Origin: Neurospora intermedia
Lineage: Eukaryota; Ascomycota; Sordariomycetes; Sordariales; Sordariaceae
Length of the DNA stretch: 64,000 nt
Assembly (NCBI GenBank): GCA_037102815.1
Contig: BTPP01000003.1
Location: 868,001-932,000, forward strand
Reading direction: 5' to 3'
The notes beneath the pieces were generated by a model. It was not told the origin of the DNA. It worked only from the letters and a program-made list of their open reading frames with translations, and did not search any database. The position numbers were made by a program, and so were the translations under genes. Of the stretch, positions 23,740 through 37,208 are shown piece after piece. How positions within the stretch are numbered: position 1 is the stretch's first letter; every line of letters begins with the position of its first letter.

Positions 23740-25127
23740 AGGTCTGTCAGTTCGCATGAATACCAACCGACATATTACTGGTCATGCTGTGGGACAAACG
23801 TGTAATTTTATCTAAGATACCTCTGATCATTTGCATATCTGCTTTTCCCCCTTTTCAAGATGGCGAGTGTCTGGGTCACCCATGAGGTCATATATAGGTC
23901 CGTATAATCCTACCTCTGCCCTGACACTGAGGATAACACCGACTTGGTCACCAAGTTCCGGAATTGCCTGTTGCCAATCATGTTGCGGAAGAAGAGAATC
24001 AATGCCACTTGCTCTTCAGTATCGTGTACAAAGGAGAAGTGACTATGAGGTGATTGAACCTGCGTTTCGCCCAACAAATCCGGATATCTATGGGCATCTA
24101 GACTTAAATTTTCGTTTTATGATTGATGCGAGACGCTGACGCCACGGGGCCTTGGCTTTTTCACCCTCGGAATCTGCACGTTCGACATAAAATAAATGTG
24201 AAAAGGACAATTCTTTGAGGAAACAACAATGCGATTGGATATGCCGGACCTCACTAATCCCGGTCCGGCGGGATTAACTTTACCGGCGCCGTCCAGATCC
24301 CGTCCCGGCCGTACCGCCCGTCTGTCCGATCCCGAACCTGCGGTCATCATCTTCTTTCCTCGGCACAAACCTCCAACTGGAGCAACACTGAAACTGCAAC
24401 ATTGTTCTGTTGGTGTGTGTCTCAAAGTGCTACTCATTGGGTCTGGAGGGCGTTTCTAGCCCAGACGAGTACTATTAGCCATTAACCTCCCGACAGGCCA
24501 CGGCCGAGCTCCCCGCAACGTATGGAAGAAGCACCCGGAAAAGCATCCCACCTTGATTTTCCATCTTCGGATATTTAGACATAACCTGGCACGCCATTCT
24601 TCCTTTGTCCAACCGAGCCGCCAAGCATTTCCCAACTCGCTGTTCTTAAAGCCTTGTCCCCTACATCGTAACCGCAGCCGCAACCAAACACACCCCCCTC
24701 CCCCCACGCTGTAACCTTGAAACAGAATTGGGAGTGTCCGAGACCTCAACTTCGTTCAGTTTGCTTATTTGCCAATACCCGCCAAGAAAAAAAAACTCCA
24801 AGAAACTCATGGCTCTGCTGGGATATAACTTGTTAGCGTCGTTTTTTTCGGGATGGGTAGGAACCTTAAAATCTTGGCTCAAGAAATTATACATAGCCAG
24901 TTTCGTCGTCAACCCGTCCCGTGTTTCTTGTCGAGCCAGCCACCGTACCGAGCTACTAACAAGTTACATCCCAGCAGGTGTATACCAAGACGGACGACAA
25001 CCTGCGGAAAGTCCAACTTATTCCAACTTATCAAACCACGTTGTGCGCGCGCGGCGTTGCCCAATCGGCTAATCCTCAAACACCCTGGCTCGCTGTGAAC
25101 CTGGCTGGCACTGAGCTTTCCTATGTA

Positions 25128-25352
25128 TGTAGTGTAGTGTAATCGGAAACCCCAAGTCGCAACACAACTGGCATGGGATGTCGTGGCCGGCGGGGCGTGT
25201 AGTGTAGTGTAGTGTAGTGTAGTGTAAGTCGCCGAGGTGGTGAATGACTAAGCGTGCGTGACCTTTGTGTGTTTCTATTGGAAGATCGATCGAGGGAGCA
25301 TGGTTCACCCATCAGCCGAGTTAACCGAGCGAGTTAAAGTAGTGTAGTGTAG
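25128..25352. repeat. (TAGTG)n microsatellite cluster
   Basis: Three separate runs of the pentamer TAGTG occur within 225 bp: 25128-25141, 25197-25226 (the longest, about six units) and 25338-25352. The same word in one or two copies recurs near 33893, 34142 and 44495. It looks like a simple sequence repeat prone to spread by slippage. Confidence 0.85.
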
Positions 25353-26472
25353 GTATGTACCTATGTACACTATGTATTACGTGGATGGATTTGGAAAGCG
25401 AAACTTGGGATGTGACAAAGAGGCTACTTATCCTATCTGGGGTATCTTATCAAATTGGGATATGCCCCGGTCCAGACGGCGGCCTTGATGAGAAAGACCT
25501 TCAAATCACACCAACACATCATCAACACAATGGCATGCATGACAGTACCAAATTGACTGATATGCTAGTGTCGAACTTGAAACATACTATATTTCCGGAG
25601 AGATGGAGAAGGGGGAAAAAAAGGATCCATGAACTGAGCTGAGTTTGACACTGACTCTCGAGATGATGACAGAAAATGTCATGTCGTGATCTGAACATAT
25701 TGATCTGGACATGGACGAAGTGCGAGAACAAGTTATACTTTCATACTTGGACTTACCTCGCACTTCGCACTCGCATTCGGACGATGACACCAAGCACCAA
25801 AGATAAAGCTTGTGAGAGTCGTACAACATCACTTTGTTCCGGGCCTCTCTCTGGTCTGTGATAGACGAGACTGCATGTTGCGTGAATAATTGTTGAGTCG
25901 TTTACCATCAAGGCTATGTTTTGCTTGGTTCAGATTTGGCCGTACAGGTAAGTTGGGGCTTAATTTAACTTGAAGAGGAGAGTAATACATAGGTGTTCAA
26001 CTCTCACTCCAATCTCGTCGATGATTTGATGATTTATACATACGGTGAGGGGATAAAAGTCTGACCGAAAGCCTGATGTAGTTCGCAGAGAAAATAGTAA
26101 GCTTGCAAAGAAAACTTTTGGAAGCTGCGCTGTGAGACAAAGATTGATGTACTGATTTCAATAAACTATTCAGTAACGTATCACAAAATACCATGTATAC
26201 ATAAAGTACCTACGATCCATTTGGCTAACATTGTAAATATGCCCATTTTTGCTTAATGTGTCCATGTTACAGGAACACATGATATGGTTTGCTTCGGTTT
26301 TCTTCCAATGCCTGACTTGTAAGCTCAAGTGCGCGAAAATGCGAACACTCTAGTAAATGACCAGTACAACACTCCCACATACTGGAAAAATTGAATCCCC
26401 AGGCCCAAGAGTTGGGAAAGGATGAAACCTGGTCGTTTACGATCTGACCAGGCTCGGATTGTTGACCGCCTC

Positions 26473-26510
26473 TTTTTTTTTTTTTTTTTTTTCTCTTTTT
26501 TTTCTCTGAT
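26473..26510. repeat. Long T tract
   Basis: A run of 20 T is followed by CTC and a further eight T. On the plus strand it lies between two convergent genes. It could belong to a terminator region or be a retroposed A-tail relic on the minus strand; nothing adjacent supports the latter. Confidence 0.85.
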
Positions 26511-27197
26511 TTGGATCAGCGCATGACTCGTTGGGCCGCAAAACTGCAAGTACCAGAAATAGAGAGTTGGGTTCATAGGTCCGTTACCGGTGGCTCGGAA
26601 ATTGCGGACATCAACAAGTGAGGCCATTAAAAATAAAATATGGAAATCGAAAACCAGATAACGAAAATGGTATGTACAAAGGTGGTACCAAACTATCACC
26701 CAATTTAGGCTGGCAATCAACGGGACACGAAAACAAGCACAACGGAGCAGATCTGAAGACCAAGAACAAAGGTCGGAAGACCAAGGACTTTGAACACCGA
26801 ATATGGCAGAAACATGCCTGCTTTCACATCGCCAGTTAGATGGGGTATTATACAAAAAAGTAACAATATGCCAGCCCGGGTTTCATCATCCGGGGGATAA
26901 ACTCGGTGTCCATCAAACACTGTGTGATGGTATCATCCGTTGAAATAAACAAACATAAGGGTGAAAAAGCCTAAAAAGGAGGTATTGTTGGAAGCCCAAA
27001 TCTACCCAGGCGCGCGCGCAGGCAAGAACCCTTCCCTCCTGCGCTTGACTTCCTCAGTTTTCCACATTCTCTCATCCAAGGCCCCGTAAACTCATAGTTC
27101 TATGCATTCCCAAAAACAAAAACAGAAATCCAAAAGTCGCTTGTGAAAATAATTTCGTTGCGTGGTCGCATAATTCGACGTCGACATCTTTTGTAAA

Positions 27198-28954
27198 TTA
27201 TTCTGAGGTCGAGCCCCTCTTCTCTCGCGGGTCCTCCTCTTCATGGTGTGGGAGTTCGGACATGGTGGGTCCGTGGCGAGAGCTGCTCAACAGCTCCTGA
27301 TGCCCTTCGATGCCGTGCTGAGGGACGATGATGTCGCCGTCTTGCCTCTGCTCTTTCTCTGCTGGTGTCCATGCCAGGTAATCGCGGCGAACCTGTTGAA
27401 AACATTGTTAGTCAATGGAGGTGAATAAAGAACGATCCGAATTAAACATACCTCAACGTAGTCGTAAGCAAACTCGCCATGCTGGTCATCATCCATGCCG
27501 AGGAGCTCGGCTTCTTCGGAAGCGCGGAGGTGTAGACCTGGGATCATGTCGACGCCCTTGGCTAGGATAGCAGACATGACGAAAGAATATCCCATTGTGG
27601 CGCAAACATAGGCGATCTGAATGTACAACTGCTTATAGTTGTGGTTGAGGAAGCCGCCGGGGATTTCCTGGTTGACGCCATCCAAGCCAATGATGTAATC
27701 GGCAGCAAAGAAACCGTTGAAGATCAGACCCACAACGCCTCCAAGAGCGTGTTCAGCGAATATATCGAGAGCGTCGTCGATGCCGATCATGAACTTGATC
27801 TTAGTGCCGAAGTTACAAACAATTCCAGTAACAACTCCGAGAATGATGCTGGCCCAAGGAGGGATATAACCGGAAGCAGGAGTAGCGGCGACAAGACCCG
27901 AGATGGTACCGGAACACCAGCCGACGAGCGACCACTTCTTGGCCAAGCGGTAATCGAGAAGGGTCCAGGTCATGGCCGCGAACATGGCTGTGAGACACGA
28001 ATTCCAGCACGCCATGGCGGCGCGAAGGTTGGCGCCAAAAGCAGATCCGCCGTTGAAGCCGAGCCAGCCGAACCAAAGGAAGACCGTACCAATGGTGATC
28101 AGGGAGATGTTGTGTGGGCGAAAGTTGAGCATCATCTTCTCGTTACGTCGGCCGAGAACCCAAGAATAAGCCAGAGCCGAGACACCGGATCCAATTTCGA
28201 CGGGACCACCACCAGCATAATCCATCACTCCGTACTTGAAGGCCCAACCGTTGACGTTCCAAGCCCAGCAACAAAGAGGGCAGTAGACCAGTGTTGCCCA
28301 GATAAAGATGAAGACCATTGCTGGGACAACGCGACCGCGTTCGGCGGTAGCCCCAACAACAAGGGCTGCGGTGACGCCGACGAATTGCATCTGTCACGTC
28401 GGGGTTAGATCAATATACCCCTGAATCGGGAAGACCAGGCCCTTGGCTGAAGTGTCTGATAAAAAATCGATAGTCATCTTACCTGGTAGAAAGCATAGAG
28501 TAGCTCAGGAATGAGGTTAGAGCCGGGAGAAGGTGCACCGAGTGTGTTCATGAGACCAAAGTGTCGAAGGTTGCCAATAAAGCCGTTGGTCGCTGTGCTG
28601 CTGAGCGCCAATGAGTAGCCCCAGAAGTACCATTGAAACATGACAACACTGGAAGACATCATGCACACCCAAATGAGTGATAGAGCTGACTTTCTACGAG
28701 CAAGGCCGGAGTAGAGGAAGGCGATGCCGGGAATCATGATGAGAACCATGCATGATGCAACTAAAATAAAAGCCTGGTCGCCTGATTGGTACCATTGGTT
28801 GAGGTTTTCGGAGGCTGTTGGCGATGATCTTGTTAGTGAGTGTCGGATGCATTGGGTGGATGTCGTCGAGCTTCCGAAAGGACTCACCGGAATCACCGCC
28901 GTTGGGCGTCGTGCCATTGAAAGGGGTAGGGGCCCCGAACCATGAATACGACAT
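27198..28954 (-). CDS. MEP2: Ammonium transporter, Mep2/AmtB type
   Basis: Four exons deduced: 28954-28888, 28814-28483, 28390-27452 and 27392-27198. The introns are 73, 92 and 59 bp, and the joined frame gives 510 aa, usual for fungal Mep proteins. It moves ammonium across the plasma membrane through an 11-helix Amt/Mep/Rh fold. The first helices (~30-130) include FLYSGLARRKSALSLIW. The family signature DYAGGGPVEIGSGVSALAY starts near 190. Both pore histidines are present: H226 in RPHNISLITIGT and H347 in FAEHALGGVVG. The twin-His arrangement matches yeast Mep2, the high-affinity transporter-sensor, whereas Mep1 and Mep3 carry Glu at the first site. The C-terminal cytosolic tail (~450-510) is charged and Ser/His-rich, the part by which kinases and partners regulate Mep2. 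The start ATG (MSYSWFGAPTPFNGT) sits just before the first intron. A sensor role is inference. Confidence 0.95.
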
Positions 28955-31900
28955 GGCTGCGGCAGGCTGGTGGAGTGCCTGCCGGAGGCTACGGGGGCGG
29001 AAGGGATGAGCGGACGACGACGATCGCGTAGTCGGGGTCGGAGTCGGGAGTCGGAACGGTGAATGACGGCGGTAGGCGGTGAATCCGGGATGTATTATAC
29101 TGTAGGAAACTGTGCGTAATAGGAGAGAGACTCGGACCACGGCGCTTCGGTAGTAGATATTGGTATTAAGGGACGGGCCGTGTGTGGAAAGAAGGTCCGT
29201 CGTAAGTTGAAGAGTAGCTTTTGTTTTTCTTTAGTCTCAGACTCCTTTACTGAGAGAACAGGACTTGAGGAGCAAAGCCGGTATTTAGGTGGGCCAGGGA
29301 GTCATGGCCGAAGATGGAGGGCGGGACGAGGCATGGTCTATATAAGAGTCGAGAGGTGGAAGGTTGATAAAAAGCGATGGGCGTGTGGGCAAAGAAGTGG
29401 GATCCATCCGGGTGCAGCATCGCAGCATGTCGATACTATGTACCAGCAGAGTGGGGAGGAGCGACCCGAAGGTCCATCGAGTCCCATCTGACGCAGCCCG
29501 CGCAGGGTGCGGATCGCAGGAACTTGTCCAAGTTAGTGCGCCCTTGGAACGACGGCAGGCACCCACAAGTCTGCCTCTGCACGCCGAAGGCGGACTCGCC
29601 TAGCGCGCACTCAGCACTCCTCTTGTCTGTTTAGCTCTGTTACCTTATTCTGCTACCGCGATCAGGAACGGAGCATGGATGTTTTTGGAGGATTCCCTCA
29701 ATTGGGCCCGTGGAAACCATTACAGACAGACGGTGTCTGGAATCAATACCTAGGAGGTTCCTCCGAGTCGCGTGAGCTTGATGCGCATCTGTGAAGTCCA
29801 TCTCTCTTCCAGCCCACCTGTATACTATCGTCTACTAACCCGTCCGTGAGAGCGCTTTCAAAATCCAGTTCGTCCCAATTCGCGCCGTATACACTGGTCC
29901 GATTCCCATCGACCTGTCGGTAATGCGCAGTACGTGGGATGGGGGTTCCATGCCACACAAATGGGAATGCCCACGCCGCCCCAAACAGCTAGTGGGAGCC
30001 GTAATGGCTGCCATGGCTGGCTTCACCAATCCGCGGCTGTCCCTCAATTTGTGGTGTGGGTTATCCCCTGCTCTTCTCTTCCCACTCCCACTCTATTTGC
30101 ATGGATGGGACAAAAAAATGTGGCGAGATGCCGTTCGCGAACCTAGGATGTCTTTGCTTGAGGTTGCCAATGCCTACGGACGCCAGAAAGGGGGTTGAGA
30201 ACAGAAATGGGGGATGCCGGCTGTCAATTATACAGTCATGGCCAGTTGCCCGGAGAGGCTCAAAAGCAACCATCAGATGACACAGGTACCAACAACTTGA
30301 ACTTCGGGCGGGACGGTATTTTGAGGCAAAGAATGGATACAGGCAAATGCGCACACAAGGTTTTGAACATGTGGAGGGCTTCAGCCCAGCTTCCCAGGTG
30401 GCTAAACTATCTTCAGGCGTGGAGCGAACAGAGGATTGGCTGGTTCACAAGGCGTTCCACATTCACTTACCTGAACAAATATGTCAATTTACCATCAGGG
30501 TCGTTTGTATTCCGTGCACGCGTGGGCAGAGAGGGTACAGCCTGTAAGTTTTGGGACATTGCATAGTGTACAGCCGTGGCGTGCTTTAACGGACTTGCAT
30601 TGTACACTACCTTATCTCATGTCAGAACCGAACCGCCTTGCCTTGCATTCACTTGCAATGGCTTGATATGTACATTCGCATATCCGTCAACGCACGAAAT
30701 TTTTTTAGCCGATCAACAATTTCATTTTAAGCTCGCTACATGTGCTCCGAGGGTTGAAAAGATTGAGTGGCCCCGTGATTTTACCTTATCTTTCGGCCGT
30801 GATGTGCAGACAATCTGATACACAATCCACTGATAGGGAACTCGGGAGTTCGTTTGAAATCAGAAAAGAACTTTGTTCCTGGCCAGGTAGAGCCTGCTTC
30901 CCAAAAGCTTGCGGAATTGTCATCCCAACTCAGCCAATGATAATGCAGATGTAGTACGAGGGGACAAGGGCCCGACTCCGGGAATGTGCGGTGCTGTGCT
31001 ACCAGCATGCCTCCGCCCTCCATGCTTTACCGTTACCTAGGTCCGCTCTCCCGAACCCATTCTGGGGCGGCACATTGGGGAAAATGAGCCTGTGAATTCA
31101 ATGTCTCTTTTTTTGTGACTCTTCAACTTGTGGGCCGACTTGCGTTGTCTCGCGATTTACGTGCGGTTCGTCGTATGGGGATTGGGTTTCGAGAGGCACT
31201 GTACGTACTTATTTTGCAATTTACACAACCTTAAAACCCCAGACTACATACTTGACGTATACTGCGTACACAGTATACTCAAAGGTGCCCGATGAATGCA
31301 GGGACACTGTCAATTACAGTAGACAGCCAATGCCCGTCGATGTGATGGGACGCTCTCGCCCGACAACGGAGTGAAGATCAGGCAGAGCAGTGGCCCATAC
31401 GCAGTACATAGGTATGCTTTCCTGTGATCTTCACGCATCTCCAGTTCCAATGTGGCGTTATCTTGTCGATTCCAGGGCCTCCCAATTCCGGGCTGCCAAG
31501 AACCAAGACATTACACTAGACACAGCTGCACCGAACTCGTCAACCAACTTCACGATCTTTCAGCAGGACCTTGCGCGTACACGTGTGCTTGCTCCGCTTG
31601 CTTCCAGTTACATTCCGTGCATGCACTATTGGAAGCTCCTATAATTGGTGATATCACCAAGATCCCCCTGAGTTCTAACGGAGCCAAATAGGTAGAGTTA
31701 TATAGAAAAGGGCGTCGATGTCCTCCAAGAGGTTCGTATCTGGAGACAATTCTCCTCCTCATAGCTCTCTATGCTGGTGCCTCTTGGCTAAAGCATACAC
31801 GGCCGAATCAAGACAAAGCCAGCACACGTAAATGACCCCTTTAAGCACCTGAAGCCGAGTTTAGTATCGACCGAGACCCAAACGAGCTGGACGTCTACTC

Positions 31901-34900
31901 GTCTGACGCGGTGGGTATGATGGAAGATATTGGGTGGCTTTGGTACCGAACGCAAACTCCGACCAGGCGCATTCCCCCACGCGCACAAGTTAACACCCCG
32001 CCAAACCGAATATCCATCGAAATAGACAACAGGGATGGTTTTGGGTCACTTTGAACGCCAATTGGGTGCAATGGGATATAATACGACTTCCCCCAGCTTC
32101 CGTCGTGTGTTCCTGGGGTTTCTGTGGCGTCGATTTTGGTTTTCTTCCGTGGGAACGAGCGGCGTGCTGCACCCCAGATGACGGAACTTGCGAACAAAAG
32201 AAGGCACGACGTTGGGAGGTTTTCACAGGCCACCCCCCTCGTGGGTGGCCACGCCCATTCTGCATCCCTGTACTTGGGTCCAGAACTCGACAGCTCCATT
32301 ACCGGGGCAGCCCCTGCGCTCCTAGACCGCAGGGGTTGCAGGCCGCAGCCAAGTACGCCAAGAGATAGGTTATCAGGACTTGGGGACCAATGAGAAGCCC
32401 GAGTGTTGGACAAAGGTTTCTGTCAACGCTTCCAGGTTCGGACAGATTCGGCGACGGTCAGCCTCCTTCGGGCTCCGCCATCGCGGCAGGCCCCGCCTCC
32501 CTCTTCCGGTTTTACACGATGGCCGGATGCCTGCTCATTTCACCAGCTCGGTTGCATGGTTTCAGTTTGACTTGGATCTCGAACCTCGACTCTTTTTTTC
32601 GATACCTCCATCTTCCGCGACACTGATACCCTCATCTCCAGCCGCAGCCGCAGCCGCTACACCTCTTTGCAGTTTGCAGTCCCCACGGCACGAGACCTCC
32701 TCCACGGCCTGGCGGCGATCCCTCCTATCCACTCGTCGTCCACATCTTTAGCCCACTTGGAGAAGGCAAAACCCCACAGGCTCTTTATGGGTTAAAGAAG
32801 AGAAAAAAAAACCAAAAGAGAAAGAAAACTGCGTCGGCGATAGGCTCAATTCTGGGACGCACTTACGAGCGGAAAGCCGAGGCCAGTCATCAACGAAAAA
32901 GGTGTGGCCGAGTCTCGACTCGCGGCATTCGGGCCGCTGTAAACCGCCTGGATTGGTGGTGACTGAAAGGAAACTGGGGTGCAGGTCCAGGGGCATCAAA
33001 AACTTAATTTTTTTCACCAGGGTGGGGGGCGGTCCTCATATTGCCATTGTGTGTCCGGGTGAGTATTCGACATCTTTTTGACCGATCGAAATCCCCATTT
33101 TAGCGTCAACAAATGGAGGTTCAGCCAATTGTCAAATCGGAACATTGCTACCTAGCAATTCCCTTATCAGCTACCTTGTAGTTTACGTCAAGGTTGAGCG
33201 TGCAGGTCCCTATAAAAGTGCGCCAATAGATGCATATGTGCCATTTTGGCCGGCGAGTTAGTATGCAAATAGGTAGTAATCATATAGATTCCTGTACTGT
33301 AAATTCCTTATTACCGATGGCAAGAGGTACAAGTTGTAGGCATTTTAGGGATGTTATGGATTTTCAGTTGCATGATGCACTTTCAGGGGAAATGACTGCA
33401 GTGACTACTAGTCGCTCCGAATTTTCTTTTGGAATTTTTTTCTTGGGGTGGAGAGACGTCAAAATGGACACCCAATTTCATTTCATCGGTCAAACAGGTA
33501 CATATGGAGGTGATGCACAAGAGAGGAAATACGGCACATGATGCCAATTATTGTCAACGCCGCCGATGACGTTGACTAGTGTAAGGACTGTCAAAACCAC
33601 TGCCGAGACCCCATCGGCCGTCAATCTTGCCCGCCGAGCTACTTGAAGTACCGCACCCGCGTCCGCTGCCGGGATTGGGAGTCAAAGTTGCATCAGTCAT
33701 CTTGGCAGCTCCAAAAAGTAAAGTTGCCAAGAAGCATTGAAAAAGTCCACTTCGATGCCTCTCTGATGTAAGGACCCTCGTTGATGAAAGTCGACGTCAG
33801 CCTTATCTGCAAAGGCAGCTGAGAATTTCAGAAGGTAGTAAGGTACGTAGCGTACACATTTACCGGCAATGGAAGATGCGAATTCTACTATGTAGTGTAG
33901 TGGTGTAGACATCAAACTTCCCATAAGGAAAGGCGGGAAAAGGTACCTGGTGGAAGTACTACCATACCTCCGAGGACTGGACTACAACAGGGACCAGACA
34001 TGTTCCAAACCCTCGAAATGGGGGGCCGCCCAGCTTCAATGACAAAATAGTGTAAACTGACGAGCCTCACCAAGTGCAAAACGAGACCGACCATGCAACG
34101 GCTCCAACAGGAAGTCGGGGAAAGCGCCCACTTATTATCAGTAGTGTAGTTGAACAATGGCGGTGATGCCTTGTTCTTGTGTAGCACATACCGGAATCCT
34201 GAGAACACACTGCACCGAAAACATCACAAGACAGGTTATCGTGAGCCTCCACATTTACACCTACACTAGTGAGCACCTAGCACTACGACCCATGGACCGT
34301 GACGCTACTCCTTTAGTTCCAAAGAAAAGACAAGGAGCGAGATGCCACCGCAATTTGATGACGACTTTGTTAGTTAGAGACGGTCCAGTCGGTAATGTAC
34401 CGGAGTCTAGGTAGGCTCTCTTCCAACCAACATATCAGTTACGTTGTCAAGAATTGACGCTCTTACCCCTATTTCATAATTCAATGGAGAATAGAAAGAC
34501 CGGCACGCCGTGTCACACCTACCGATGTAGAATCTATATACAAGTTATTGTCAGCAAAGATAAGTGAAGATTCAAGCAGTGATTTTTTTTTCTCTTTTCA
34601 TTTACAACCCAAAAAACACAAGAAGAAAACAAAATAACCGTCGGAAACTATGTTCACTTTAACGGATGGCCATGATACTGGATCCGCATTTTGGGTGCAG
34701 ACGGAACGTATGATGTAGATGGCTCCGCAAATGCATCGAGGTATATGGCTGTCTTGGACCATCAGAACCAAGCTCGTCAAGATTTGAACATGAATTCATC
34801 AAGCTTTGGCATCGGAATATTGTTGCGAACAAAAGCTTCGAGTCGGCAGCAGATAGTAGATATCTAGTAAGCTTTTGGCCCTTTCGCCAGATACAAATGT

Positions 34901-35060
34901 CCTCATCTAGATTTTTCTTCTTTTCACACCACGCATTTCTCCTCCAGCCTGTCCGTTCATCATCATTATTCATGAAAGTTCACCACCTATCCCAAACAGG
35001 CGTGCTTCCACAGAAACGTACCTTTACGACTTTCTCATAGACCCCCCCCTACAAATTCCC
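28955..35060. other. Gene-poor region upstream of the ammonium transporter
   Basis: These 6.1 kb hold no gene I can support. The first few hundred bases are the promoter side of the minus-strand transporter and the last few hundred the 3' flank of the acid phosphatase. Open frames between them stay under about 175 codons, overlap on both strands and are low in complexity (one at 32380-32751 is Ser/Arg/Ala-rich). The 33.2-34.6 kb part is more A/T-rich. A gene made only of very short exons could be missed by eye. Confidence 0.45.
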
Positions 35061-37208
35061 CTACGGACTCCCACCATCAGCAAAGCACACCTCCTTGTAC
35101 CTCGCCAGCCCGGGCATCTTCTCCTGCACCTTCAAAAACGTCTCAAACTCACACCACCCATCCACCCTTTCCGCATCACACTCCGGATGGCTCCACCCCA
35201 ACGGGACCGTCCGTTGATTCAGCACAAAATGGACATACTTCGTCTCCCCCCCCTCATCCTCATAGCCCGACCGATCCGCCTTCAACGGCTTTGGCGTCTT
35301 GATAATCTCGATATCGAGTCTCGCGCCAAAGGGCGTCATGTGCGATACCGTGAAGTTGTGTTCGCCCGGGTATTTATCGGCGGGAAGGTCCTCTTCGAAC
35401 TGGGTTAATCCAAAAGCCGCAAGGATGGAGACAATGTTGGTGTCATGCGAGAAGTCGAGATACAGAGACTGGTTGAGCGGGAAGGTGACGGTATTGTTGT
35501 CGAGGGTCACGTTGACTTGGGTCTCGGAGTAGGGGATGGTGTGGTTTTGGAGGCGGGCGAGGACTTCCTGCTGAAAACCAATGCCGATGGCGCGGCCGGT
35601 GTCGGAGCCGAAGGCGTTGTTGCCGTAGAATTGGAGGTCGTGGGAGTAGCCGAAGCCGATCCATTCTTCATAAGTGAAAAGGGAGCAGAAGCGGCTGTAG
35701 CCGCTTGCGACCTACAGAAAATGTAAGTTGGATATGAACCAAATAGTAGAAGCGAGGTGGCGCTTGACTTACTGTGTCGTAGGCGCATAAGGTCTGGGCG
35801 GCGTAAGTGTCATCTATCGTCCAGTTATAACCCGTAACCAGCTTGGAGAAACGCTCAGTTGCTAAAGTTGATGAAGTTAGCTGTGTGCAACTGATATTAC
35901 TCAGGCCATTTATCATCCGGAATCCGCGTACCATCCTGCAAGTAGTGGCCGACCCAGATATCGCGGGCCTTGGAGCCAAGGCCGTCTTCCCTTTCGTTGG
36001 GGCAGTTCATATAGCCTGCCAAGGAGTTGTTGAGATTGGAGCCTTCGATGATGACTTCGAGGGTGACGTTGTTGGGCCTGTACATAATCAATATCTAGAT
36101 CCAACCGATCGCAACATCACATGGGGGTGGGGCGTGGAAGGGAAAGAACATACCATTCCAGGCCGAACATACCAGCCAAGAAGTTCTCAGCAGATCTCAG
36201 CATGCGGTCTTGGGTCTATGTTTCTCTAGTTAGCAACCAACTCCAAAACTTGTCTTTACGGACAGCCAGATGCATACCGTCGTACGAGCGATAATCTTGG
36301 TGTTTGGGTCATAGAGCGACGAATACATGTAAGCGTGCAGGACACCAGAGTCGAACAGTTCCTGGCGACCTCTGGGAACGAGAATCTCAGTGCCCATCTG
36401 ATACTTCCAGTTGTTCAGGAACTCGAGTTCGCCCGTAGCGTTGAACTTGCCAGTCGCGTTGGCAAGACGGGCACCGAAAGACTCCACGTTTGAGCCTCCA
36501 GTGGGATAGCGAGAGCCATGACGAGAGACCATCTAAAGCACGACAAAAATGGTCAGCATTGATCGCGGTAGTCCTAGTGCCGCGTTATTCTCTAGATTTC
36601 AGTGGGCCTACCTGAAGCCAAATAATCTCGGCACCATCAGGCAGCGGCCACTCGTCCACGCCAAACCCCGTCGAGGGCGTATAAGGCGTCAGAAATCCCA
36701 TCATGCCGAAAATGCTCAGATTGCCCGGGTGCCAGCCCTGAATCGGCACCTGTGTCTGCAGCGGCGCATTAGGTACGTAGGTAGCAGCATGGTCAAAGGT
36801 TCTGGTCTGGGCCATGAAGGGCGCTTTGCCCGTGGCTGTCTTTCCAATCCAGGGGCCGGGGCTGGTGTTGAAGTAATCGGGTACCGTGGATGTGGGCTTG
36901 CACGGGCAGTCTTCCTCGCCCGAAGATCTCTGATCATCTCGGGCTTGGAGCGGTGTCGGGCTGGCGAGCTCAGATGGACGCGGCTTGATACCGAACAGGG
37001 TGCCGTTGCACGCAAGTATGTTGAACGCGAAGAGGACGGCGAGCGAGACGGCGCCAGAAGCCAGGAGGATAGACAGTTTGCGCTTCAGACGCTGCCCAGG
37101 ACTGGGTTGCGTGTCATGAGCAAGAAGCGGGCGCAACACCAGCTCTTCCTTCTCAGCTAGGCCAACGGGATTGTAGCCTGGCGCTTGAGGATTGATGGGC
37201 GAACGCAT
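35061..37208 (-). CDS. Histidine acid phosphatase (phytase-like), membrane-anchored
   Basis: Six exons deduced: 37208-36612, 36532-36278, 36215-36154, 36077-35932, 35861-35773 and 35711-35061. The introns are 79, 62, 76, 70 and 61 bp; the joined frame gives 599 aa. The enzyme hydrolyses phosphomonoesters through a phosphohistidine intermediate. The nucleophile motif RHGSRYP starts at R203 with H204. The proton donor pair is H472-D473 in LYLDFSHDTN, followed by ILAAFGLTQF, as in fungal phytase B/acid phosphatases. A hydrophobic stretch at ~46-66 after a 45-residue basic cytosolic segment (PGQRLKRK) predicts a type II membrane anchor in place of a cleaved signal peptide. Many N-x-S/T sites in the rest fit an outward-facing glycoprotein. 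Several cysteines (CNG, CPCKP, CPNERE, CAYDT) could pair. Substrate, phytate or another phosphomonoester, cannot be decided. Confidence 0.92.

Larger units (their letters stand above)
23740..27197. other. Convergent intergenic region between ORP and ammonium transporter
   Basis: These 3.5 kb receive two convergent genes. They should contain both 3' UTRs; the transporter's probable 3' UTR lies at the right end. A (TAGTG)n cluster near 25.1-25.35 kb and a long T tract near 26.48 kb are listed separately. The sequence around 25.6-26.9 kb is A/T-richer than the genes. No coding region is recognised. Confidence 0.5.

Noticed and set aside
28694-29140. Longer frame upstream of the ammonium transporter start
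   Set aside because: It includes the first intron and reads a different frame after it. The spliced start at 28954 leads straight into Mep sequence.
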